Positions 50,318-57,338 of a DNA stretch of 64,000 nucleotides are shown in pieces; position 1 is the stretch's first letter, and each line of letters opens with the position of its first letter. The DNA comes from an uncultured Anaerolineales bacterium (GTDB lineage: Bacteria; Chloroflexota; Anaerolineae; Anaerolineales; UBA6663), in NCBI GenBank assembly GCA_937952305.1, contig CALFZO010000053.1:62001-126000 (forward strand). Direction: 5' to 3'. The position numbers and the translations under genes are program-made. The notes beneath the pieces were generated by a model that did no database searches, was not told the DNA's origin, and worked only from the letters and a program-made list of their open reading frames with translations.

Positions 50318-53300
50318 GAGCGCCCTGCCCGATTGCGGAGGCGGCGCCGCTGGAGGAACCCGGCCGGCGGCGCCAACGCCAGGGGCGAGCGCAGGCGCGC
50401 GGCCGGGCACGGCGGCGTGTTCCAACTGCTGGTGCTGGGCGGCGTCTGCTGCGGCGCGCCGTTCTCGTCGATGTAGCGCGCCACCACGTAATAGGCCATC
50501 CCGCAGGTGGAAAGCGGATCGTCCGCCTGGAAGTGCGGCGGCGGCCCCGGCCGGATCGTCGGCGGCAGGGGATTGCCCAGCTGCAGGAACGGCCCGCCGC
50601 CCACCGAGCGGTAGACGACGAAGTCCGTGATCAGGCTCAACTGGTTCAAGTCATACGTCCACGAGATGGCGGCCGTGGTCGTCAGCACGCCAGTGACGTT
50701 CTCGGGCGCCGGCGGCACCGGCTTGGGCTTGAAGCGGATCTCCACGAAGAGCTGCGTGGTGACCCCGGCGATGTTGCTGGCCGTCAGGATGAAGGTCCCC
50801 TTCTGCGCCGGGCTGAAGAGCCGGGTGCCGGACGGCAGGGGCAGATCGCTGGTGATCTGGTTCGGGTCCTGCAGCCGGAACTGGATTGTGTTGGCCACCT
50901 GCCAGGTGAAGGTGAGCGGCGTGTTGGCTTCGACGGCGTAGATGCGGGCGTTGGCGGTGGCGCTGATCGTGGACACGCTCGGGCCGAGCACGTCGAAGAG
51001 CGAAATCAACGGCGCCGGCGGCGGCACGGTCGCGGTCGGCGGCGGCGTCCCGGTGGGCGGCGGCGTGGCTGTCGGCAGCAGCAGGAACTGCTTGGGCTCG
51101 GCGTCCGTGCACAACGCGCCGTTGCAGGCGCGCAGCTTGAAGAAGCCGGTGGCCGTGGCCGACACCAGGAACTCGGTGGCGGTGGCGTTGAGCGGGACGA
51201 CGACGTTGTCGGCGGTGGTGAGCTCCAGGCGCGTGACCTGGCCGGTGGTCACCCAGGTGACCTTCACCTGCCCGCCCGGCAGCGCCTGCGGCGGCAGTAT
51301 CTGGAAGCTCGTGATCACGGGCGGCAGCGGCGCCGGATTGACTTTCACTTCCTGCGTGGCGCGGACCGTGACGCCGGCGCTGTTGACGGCGATCAACGTG
51401 TAGACGGTGTCCTGGGTCGGTTTGGCCTCGGTCGAGCCTTGCGCGCCGAAGTCGCCGGTCAGCCCCTGGATCGTGACCTTCTCCACGCCGGTGACCGACC
51501 ACTCCAGCCGGACTGTCTCGCCGGCGGTGATGACGAGCGGCGCGGCCACAAAGCGCCCCAGCCCCGGCGTCGGCGGCGGCGTGGGGGTCGGCTCCTGGAC
51601 CACCACCGTCAGCGACTGGAAGACGGGCGTATCCGGCCGGTATTTGTTGTAGGCCTGCAGCACAAAGCTGGTGGTCGTCTCCGGGGCCAGCAGGCGGCTG
51701 CCGACATGCTGGTCGGTCGGCAGGGTCTCGGGCGCGTCGTTGATGCGCAGGACGAGCGTCTCGGCGCTGTCCACCTCCCACAACAGCGTGGCCGTCTGAC
51801 CGCGCACCAGCTGAGTGATGGGCGTGCCGGTCTCATCCACCAGCGCGAACTTCACGATCTCGGGCGGGACGGCGCCCACCGTCACCCGCAGCGTGCGCCG
51901 GAACTCGCCTTTGAAGCGCATGAATTCCTGCAGCCAGGGCGGGCTGACCTGGGTCAGGAAGTTCTCGGCCGCCAGCGTGTAATTGGCCGAGAAAGCCGGG
52001 CTGACGGTGCGCGAATCGCGCCGGGCCACGGCCGTGTCCGCGAGCTGATCGTCTGGCGGGTCCGCCAGCAGCCGCACCTCGGCAAAGGTGGAGGCCTGCC
52101 AGTAGAGCGTGAGGCTGTCCCCGCCCTGGATGTTGACGCTGTCCTTGACCACGCTCAGCTGCGGGTCGTCGCCGAAGTAGGCGACCGTCGGCCAGAAGAC
52201 CACGATCACGACGCCCGCCAGGAACGCGGTCAAGCTCAGCAACAGCAGCAACAGCAGCCACAGGTCGATCAGCGGCCGGCTGCGCAGCGATCCCTGGCGG
52301 GTCTCCTGGCCCTGGGGCGCGGCCACCTGGTTGGCCGTGACCTTGTACGAGTACAGGCGCGGGCGCAGGGCTACCACCTGGCGCTGGAGCGGTGTGGCGT
52401 GCACCACCACTTCGGCGGCCTCGGCGGGCCGCAGGCGCAACTCGGTGGGCCGGCCGCGCCGGGTGGTGCTGCCCGGCAGCTGAAACTCGAAGACACAGGC
52501 GTGCTCGGTGTCCTCGGCGTCCAATTGAAAGACGGCCTCGGCATTGCCGTAGTTGGCGAGCGTCAGCTTGGTCTGCGCGGCCGGCCGGCTGTACGTGGTG
52601 GTCTGGTCCGTGGGCGAGAGCTGCCCGACGTCTGGATCGTAGTACGGATTGAGCGTGAGCGTGGCGCCCAGCTCGGCGCTCTGCCCCGGATATTGCGGTG
52701 AGGTGACCCGGAGAAGGAAGTGGTGCGGGCCGGCCAGGCTGGTGGGCTGGCGCGGCGCCGTGAGGGCGAAGGCGATGGCCTGCGGGGCGCCGACGTACAG
52801 GTTGACCTCGCGCGGCGAGAAGGTCACCCAGCGGCTGTCCAGGCCGACGACCTCGAAATCAAAATTGGCGACCCGGTCGCCGCCGTTGGTGAGCGTGAAC
52901 GTGCCGGACGCCGTCTGCTCGACGTCAATGGTCCACTCGCGCTGGGGGAGGTCGACCACGATGACGTCGTTAGGCTTGTCCGGCGGCCGGACCTGGAAGC
53001 TGGCGACGCCGAACATGGGCGCGGCCGCAGTTCCTGCGGCGAGTGCAGTTCCTGCGGCGAGCGCGGCGCTGGCCGCCGAGGCCGGGCTGGCCGCGGCCTC
53101 CGCCCGGCGCCGAGGCGGTGGCGGCGGCGGGACAGACTCCACCAGGATGAGCGTGTAGCCGCCCACCGCCACCGGCTCCCACAGCGGCCAGGCCTGCGCG
53201 CCGCCGCCGTCAGCCAGGTCCACACGCCGGTAAGGCCTCTGCCGCAGATCGAGCAGCGCCCAGAAGGCCGGGACCTGCCCGTCCGGCAGGCAGATATCGT

Positions 53301-53421
53301 TCTGTGAATCGCTACCCAAGTTGAGGACGCCGGACTCGGAGCGCAGCGCCACGAACCGGACCTGGCCCGCCGGGTCAACGATCTCGAGCTGGTCCAACGG
53401 CGCTGGCGTTTCCGCCGACAT
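50314..53421 (-). CDS. FHA-like, NEW3, TM and Ig-like repeat protein
   Basis: This 1035-aa protein starts at the ATG at 53421; the ORF extension upstream is not conserved. Residues 10-95 resemble an FHA domain ('LNLGSDSQNDICLPDGQVPA') but lack the Arg after Gly and the Ser-x-x-His pair, so phospho-Thr binding is unlikely. A Pro/Ala linker, two NEW3-like domains (140-370) and a strong membrane helix (384-412) follow. Outside lie about five Ig/fibronectin-like domains separated by Thr/Pro linkers, ending in an FN3-like one ('ISWTYDLNQLSLITDFVVYR'). It appears to connect a cytoplasmic scaffold to the surface. Its stop overlaps the FG-GAP start by ATGA, so the two are coupled. Confidence 0.85.
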   Translation of the reverse strand: MSAETPAPLDQLEIVDPAGQVRFVALRSESGVLNLGSDSQNDICLPDGQVPAFWALLDLRQRPYRRVDLADGGGAQAWPLWEPVAVGGYTLILVESVPPPPPPRRRAEAAASPASAASAALAAGTALAAGTAAAPMFGVASFQVRPPDKPNDVIVVDLPQREWTIDVEQTASGTFTLTNGGDRVANFDFEVVGLDSRWVTFSPREVNLYVGAPQAIAFALTAPRQPTSLAGPHHFLLRVTSPQYPGQSAELGATLTLNPYYDPDVGQLSPTDQTTTYSRPAAQTKLTLANYGNAEAVFQLDAEDTEHACVFEFQLPGSTTRRGRPTELRLRPAEAAEVVVHATPLQRQVVALRPRLYSYKVTANQVAAPQGQETRQGSLRSRPLIDLWLLLLLLLSLTAFLAGVVIVVFWPTVAYFGDDPQLSVVKDSVNIQGGDSLTLYWQASTFAEVRLLADPPDDQLADTAVARRDSRTVSPAFSANYTLAAENFLTQVSPPWLQEFMRFKGEFRRTLRVTVGAVPPEIVKFALVDETGTPITQLVRGQTATLLWEVDSAETLVLRINDAPETLPTDQHVGSRLLAPETTTSFVLQAYNKYRPDTPVFQSLTVVVQEPTPTPPPTPGLGRFVAAPLVITAGETVRLEWSVTGVEKVTIQGLTGDFGAQGSTEAKPTQDTVYTLIAVNSAGVTVRATQEVKVNPAPLPPVITSFQILPPQALPGGQVKVTWVTTGQVTRLELTTADNVVVPLNATATEFLVSATATGFFKLRACNGALCTDAEPKQFLLLPTATPPPTGTPPPTATVPPPAPLISLFDVLGPSVSTISATANARIYAVEANTPLTFTWQVANTIQFRLQDPNQITSDLPLPSGTRLFSPAQKGTFILTASNIAGVTTQLFVEIRFKPKPVPPAPENVTGVLTTTAAISWTYDLNQLSLITDFVVYRSVGGGPFLQLGNPLPPTIRPGPPPHFQADDPLSTCGMAYYVVARYIDENGAPQQTPPSTSSWNTPPCPAARLRSPLALAPPAGFLQRRRLRNRAGRS
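53027..53062. repeat. Two tandem 18-bp units
   Basis: The 18-bp unit beginning GCAGTTCCTGCGG occurs twice in tandem, differing only in the last base. It codes for the AAGTA-type linker between the FHA-like and first NEW3-like domains of the membrane protein. It is a probable slippage product in a low-complexity linker. Confidence 0.8.
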
Positions 53422-53444
53422 AGCGTCTCCCAACCCACCCGCTC

Positions 53445-54305
53445 TCAACCCAACAACGCCGGCCCCCACCACCACACCCAGGCCAACCCCAGAAACAGGC
53501 CCGTCCAGGCCAGCCAGGCCAGGCCGGGCAGATAGAGCGCCCAACCGAGGCCGCGCGGAAAGCGCAGCTTGGCCTGCCGCGCTATCTGCGGCGCCTCCCG
53601 GCTGTCGGCTGAGCGCGACAACACCTGCAACGAATAGGCCTGCGCACCCGGCCAGCGGCGCGGTTGGACGAGCAGAGGCATTGTGAGCGACTCACCTGGC
53701 GGCAGCGCCGGCGTGGGCACCCAGCCGTCCGCCGGAACAGCAGCCCAGGCCGCGGCCGGTGCGGTGGATGGCTGGGCTTGTGGCCGCGCCGCATCCGCGC
53801 GAACACCGGCGGCCGGCCGGGCCGAGCCGAGGCGGTTGACCGTGTGCTGGGCCTGCTCCACCGTGTATTGGGCGCGCGTCAGGCGCGTCCCCAGACCGAT
53901 CAACCCGCTCCCCCAGCCGCGCGGCAACAGATAGCCCAGGCCGATCAGGGCATCCGCAACGAGGCGGGCCAGCCCGCCGCCAGTCCGGGCGGCCGTGGCC
54001 GGCGGCATGGGCGGCGCGGCTGGGGCGGCCCGGGTCGCGGCTGGGGCGGGCACAGGCGTCGGCGCCGGCGCGGCGGGCTGCGGCAACAGCCACTCGCACA
54101 ACAGCGCGGCTTCGTCATGCACGACGCGCAGCTCAAAGCGGCTGGAGACGTTGCCGGTGTTGACGATCTCCACCGCGCAACGCTGGGCCAGGCGCCGCCG
54201 TTGCGCGACCAGGGCCAGGATCAGCCAGAGCAGGCTCAGGCCGGACAGCAGCGCCGCCAGCCCCAGCACGACGTCCTGCGTCAGGGGGTCACGCCAATCA
54301 ATCAT
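53445..54305 (-). CDS. Two-TM membrane protein with cytoplasmic linker
   Basis: This 286-aa protein has no recognised family. One membrane helix lies near the N terminus (about 12-35) and one or two lie at the C terminus (about 254-284, very Trp-rich). The part between is mostly Pro/Ala-rich. Two short segments look like halves of a beta domain ('CAVEIVNTGNVSSRFELRVV' near residue 50, and 'AYSLQVLSRSADS' near 220), as if a NEW3-like domain had a long insertion. The start ATG overlaps the stop of the preceding FHA-like gene (ATGA). Its position inside the membrane-protein run suggests a subunit of the same assembly. Confidence 0.75.
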   Translation of the reverse strand: MIDWRDPLTQDVVLGLAALLSGLSLLWLILALVAQRRRLAQRCAVEIVNTGNVSSRFELRVVHDEAALLCEWLLPQPAAPAPTPVPAPAATRAAPAAPPMPPATAARTGGGLARLVADALIGLGYLLPRGWGSGLIGLGTRLTRAQYTVEQAQHTVNRLGSARPAAGVRADAARPQAQPSTAPAAAWAAVPADGWVPTPALPPGESLTMPLLVQPRRWPGAQAYSLQVLSRSADSREAPQIARQAKLRFPRGLGWALYLPGLAWLAWTGLFLGLAWVWWWGPALLG

Positions 54306-55087
54306 GGCGCCCTCTGGCCGCGCGCGCCGGCCGATCCGTTGCCCGGCGGCACGGTCACACGCAGCACGTGGTTGTAGTAGGCGGCCAGACGCGGACGCAG
54401 CGTCACCTCGGCGGCCTCGGCCGGGTAGGCCGCCGGCGCCGTGGCGCGAATGAGGACCGTGTGCTCGCCGGCCGGATAGCGCGGGCTGCGCGGGTGGTAC
54501 AGGCGGAAGCTAACCTCTTTCTCCGCGCCCGGAAAGAGCAAGGGGCCGGGCCCGATCTCGACGCAATCCGGCGGCCAGCCCAGCACGTCCAGCCGGAACT
54601 GCACGCTGGCCTGCTCGCCGGCGTTGCCCACCGTCACCGAACCCTCCAACGGCCGGGCCACCGCGATCTCCAAGTCGGACAAGTTGAGACGCAGTTGGAT
54701 TGAGCGCGCCCCGGCCGGGCGCCGGCCGGCGTCGACGCTGGGCGCGGGCGCGGAGTGGCCATTCGGCGAGGCGCCCAGCAGCGTGAGCGTGTAATCGCCG
54801 ATCTGGAGCGAGCCGCCCGGCGGCAGATCGGCGACCGAGTATTGCTGGAGGCCGCGGCCGCCGACGAAGATTTCGGCGCGGCCGAGGTTGACGACGCGGT
54901 AGCCGCCAGCCGGGCCGGGCAGCAGTTGGATATGGCGCGGGTCGATCGGGGTGCCGGCGCGGCTCTCCAGAGGCACATCCACACCCGGTGCGCTGCCGAT
55001 GTAGGCGATGGCCTTCTGCAGGGCCACGGCCTGGCGCCAATTCTGGCGGTTGCGATCGACGATCTCGACACTGGCGGACGCCGTCAT
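54302..55087 (-). CDS. FHA-like plus NEW3-like protein
   Basis: This 261-aa soluble protein has an N-terminal FHA-like domain (about 8-105): 'AYIGSAPGVDVPLE', 'DPRHIQLLPG' and 'VVNLGRAEIFVGGRGL'. Canonical FHA domains have Gly-Arg, Ser-x-x-His and Asn-Gly; here they read Gly31-Ser32, Pro-Arg-His52 and a displaced Gly-Gly. Phospho-Thr recognition is therefore doubtful. A NEW3-like beta sandwich (about 128-250) follows. There is no signal or membrane helix, so it is cytoplasmic. It is the first gene after the baseplate genes and has its own promoter candidate at 55132. It overlaps the next gene by ATGA. Confidence 0.8.
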   Translation of the reverse strand: MTASASVEIVDRNRQNWRQAVALQKAIAYIGSAPGVDVPLESRAGTPIDPRHIQLLPGPAGGYRVVNLGRAEIFVGGRGLQQYSVADLPPGGSLQIGDYTLTLLGASPNGHSAPAPSVDAGRRPAGARSIQLRLNLSDLEIAVARPLEGSVTVGNAGEQASVQFRLDVLGWPPDCVEIGPGPLLFPGAEKEVSFRLYHPRSPRYPAGEHTVLIRATAPAAYPAEAAEVTLRPRLAAYYNHVLRVTVPPGNGSAGARGQRAP

Positions 55088-55099
55088 GCTGCCTTCCGT

Positions 55100-55149
55100 C
55101 GAGTCAAATTGGACATGCGCTGGTTAAATTGAGTGTAGCACGAGTCAAA
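55100..55149 (-). promoter_or_regulatory. Promoter and direct repeats before the FHA-like gene run
   Basis: On the minus strand an extended -10 TG-C-TACACT lies at 55132-55140, 45 bp upstream of the start at 55087. TTTGACTCG occurs twice in direct orientation (55141-55149 and 55100-55108), exactly 41 bp or about four helical turns apart and flanking the -10. This spacing suits two regulator molecules on one DNA face. It would allow the membrane-protein genes to be expressed apart from the injection-system genes. Confidence 0.5.
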
Positions 55150-55166
55150 GTCCTGACCCACGTTGC

Positions 55167-56321
55167 TCACGGCCTGGGGCGCGCGCGGAATTCGGCGCGC
55201 CGCGCCACGGCCAGGTCCAGCAGGTTGGCGCCCCACTCCAGCGCCGAGCGGATCGCCTCGCGCGGCGTGGCGCCGGCGCGCTGCTCGCCCTGCCACACAC
55301 AGCCGAAGTCCGCGCTGCTGAAGACGACGCCGTCGGCGATCTGGACACTCGGAGCGCCGTCGTAGCCGGCCGGCAGCGCCGCGAACAGGTGCGGCGTGTG
55401 CATCAGGCGCTGATCGGGCGTCACGGGCGTCAGCTTGACGCCGAGCGACGTCAGCACGTCCAGGAAAGCGGCTTCGGCGGCTCCCGCCCCGGCCTCCCGG
55501 CGGCAGGCTTCGAAGAACAGCGTGCCGCCCTCCTGCCAGTAGGTGTAGAGCACCTTCAACTCGTCGGCGCTCAGGCGGAACGGCCCGTGCCCCACAAGGC
55601 AGACCAGGCTGTAGGCCTCCAGGCCGGGCGTGAGCGCCACGGCCTCATCCACGGCCAGCCTTTGCCCGCCGGCCTGGTTGACGAAGCGGGCCAGGCCGTC
55701 GGCGCCGCGGCCATGCCACGGCCCGGTGGAGCCGCCGAGATAGACCACGGCCAGGCTGCGCGTCGGCGGCGGCACAGCGCCGACCGGCCGCCGATAGCGC
55801 AGATCGATTTCGTTGAGGCCGGGATGCGCCGGGTCCTTGGCGTTGCGGATGGGGGCGTTGCGGCCCTGCCAGCGCAGACGCGCCAGTTCCACGTGCGGCG
55901 TGTCCGGCAGGGCTGGCAGGGCTTCCAGCGTGTACTCGGAGGTGACGTACAACGGCGCCCCATCCGGCGGCCGGCCGCTGGGCGGGCGCGGCGCGCTCTC
56001 GCCGTAGGTGAGGACCAGATAAAAGAGGCCAGAGGCCGTCCGCCCCAAGTTGTACGTGATGGGCTGCGGGACGATGAGAGTCTGGCCGGCCGCGTCGATG
56101 GCCAGGCCGGGCTGCAGGTAGACGGTGCTGTCCGCGGGCTCGCTGGCGATCACGTCCAGGCCAGCCAGGATGCCGGCGCCGTGGCCGTGCAGGGCGAAGT
56201 AGCGTTGGCGCTGGCGGTGATACTCATGCGCCTCATCCCAGACCTCGGCGGTGACGGCCATGCCGTCGACGGGCTTGAGGCGGCGCAGCGGGTAAGCGGC
56301 GAACCAGTCGGGCTTGTTCAT
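55167..56321 (-). CDS. eCIS-associated protein with C-terminal DUF4159-like domain
   Basis: This protein is 384 aa from the ATG at 56321; a GTG at 56363 overlapping the upstream stop is the alternative, but its ribosome site is too close. The N-terminal third has 'EVWDEAHEYHRQRQRYFALH', 'GHGAGILAGLDV' and 'QPGLAIDAAGQTLIVPQPI', a block I associate with accessory baseplate or fibre-type proteins in contractile-tail clusters. The C-terminal half ('LKVLYTYWQEGGTLFFEACR', then 'LMHTPHLFAALPAGYDG') looks like DUF4159, a glutamine-amidotransferase-like fold without known chemistry. It follows the tail I-like gene with the same strand and spacing. The exact role is unknown; an adaptor between baseplate and envelope is possible. 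Confidence 0.7.
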   Translation of the reverse strand: MNKPDWFAAYPLRRLKPVDGMAVTAEVWDEAHEYHRQRQRYFALHGHGAGILAGLDVIASEPADSTVYLQPGLAIDAAGQTLIVPQPITYNLGRTASGLFYLVLTYGESAPRPPSGRPPDGAPLYVTSEYTLEALPALPDTPHVELARLRWQGRNAPIRNAKDPAHPGLNEIDLRYRRPVGAVPPPTRSLAVVYLGGSTGPWHGRGADGLARFVNQAGGQRLAVDEAVALTPGLEAYSLVCLVGHGPFRLSADELKVLYTYWQEGGTLFFEACRREAGAGAAEAAFLDVLTSLGVKLTPVTPDQRLMHTPHLFAALPAGYDGAPSVQIADGVVFSSADFGCVWQGEQRAGATPREAIRSALEWGANLLDLAVARRAEFRARPRP

Positions 56322-56359
56322 AGCGGACCCCATGGGACGGCGCGTGGGCGTCGTCGTGA

Positions 56360-57334
56360 TCACGCCTCCGGCGCGGCCTCGAGACGCAGAGTGAAATCCG
56401 TGTGCGCGGGTTTCTCGGCCGCGATGATGGCTTCGATGGTGCGGCGCCGCTCCTGCTCGCGGCGCTCGGCGTCCGGCCCGGCCAGGGGCGGCAGGTACAG
56501 CGTGACGCGGAACGTGTGCGGGCGGTTGGCGGTGCCCAGGGCCAGGCCCGGCCCCAGGCGCGCGTTCGCGCCGAGCTGCAGGTTGTTGCCGCCGGACTCG
56601 GCGATCTGCGGCTCGGCGCCAGTGTAGATCTCCAGATACTGCTGCAGACCCTGCCGCGTGCCGCGCCGCCGATACAGCGCGACGGCCGACCGCAGCAGGC
56701 GCCGGCGCTTGGCCACCGACCAGCGCTCGTCCAGGCGCAGGCTGACCCAGGTGGCCAGCCAGCGCAGCAGTTCCGGCGGGGCCAGACGCGGATCGAAGTA
56801 ATCCCAGACGTTGGCCACCTGCTGCTCGACCGGCGCCCAGAAGCTCTCGAACAGCATCAGGAAGCGCCCCATCAACTCGTCGTCGCTGTAGACGGCCGGG
56901 AGATAACGCAGGTAGCGGCCCTGCGCGGCGACGAGGACGGCCGCGAACTCCTGGGCGCGCTCGGCCGCGGGCGTTGCCAGGGGCGCCGTTACCAGCGCCT
57001 GGCTCGTCAGCGTCAGCGCCCGCTCGGTTGGCGCGACGACGGCCTCGACCGCGTACTCCAAGACACGCCCGGCGGCGACACCGTCGGCGCGTTCCCAGAT
57101 CACGAAGCGTTCTTCACCCGCCGTCACCAGCTCCGGCACCGCCGCCTCCCCGCCCGCGACGACGCGGTAGGTCTGCGGCGACAGGCCCGGCGGCAGGCTG
57201 ATCTGCAGCCGGAACCCGGCCACGGCGCGGTGGACTTCCACGCGCGTGAAGAACGTCACCGTCTCGCCGGGATAGCGGCGCTGCTGGTCTGCCACGTGGG
57301 CCAGCGTCAGGGCCGGGCCGGGCTTCGCGGACAT
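56360..57334 (-). CDS. Phage tail I / Afp12-like baseplate wedge protein
   Basis: This 324-aa protein starts at the ATG at 57334, four bases after the preceding stop; the longer ORF upstream is out-of-family sequence. The N-terminal 120 residues form a beta domain resembling DUF11/CARDB ('VADQQRRYPGETVTFFTRVE'). The C-terminal part has tail protein I features: 'RYLRYLPAVYSDDELMGRFL', 'FWAPVEQQVANVWDYFDPRL', 'ELLRWLATWVSLRLDERW' and 'RRLLRSAVALYRRRGTRQGL'. In eCIS this protein forms the outer wedge with the J-like protein. The extra N-terminal DUF11-like domain echoes the downstream surface proteins. Confidence 0.87.
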   Translation of the reverse strand: MSAKPGPALTLAHVADQQRRYPGETVTFFTRVEVHRAVAGFRLQISLPPGLSPQTYRVVAGGEAAVPELVTAGEERFVIWERADGVAAGRVLEYAVEAVVAPTERALTLTSQALVTAPLATPAAERAQEFAAVLVAAQGRYLRYLPAVYSDDELMGRFLMLFESFWAPVEQQVANVWDYFDPRLAPPELLRWLATWVSLRLDERWSVAKRRRLLRSAVALYRRRGTRQGLQQYLEIYTGAEPQIAESGGNNLQLGANARLGPGLALGTANRPHTFRVTLYLPPLAGPDAERREQERRRTIEAIIAAEKPAHTDFTLRLEAAPEA

Positions 57335-57338
57335 CGCG

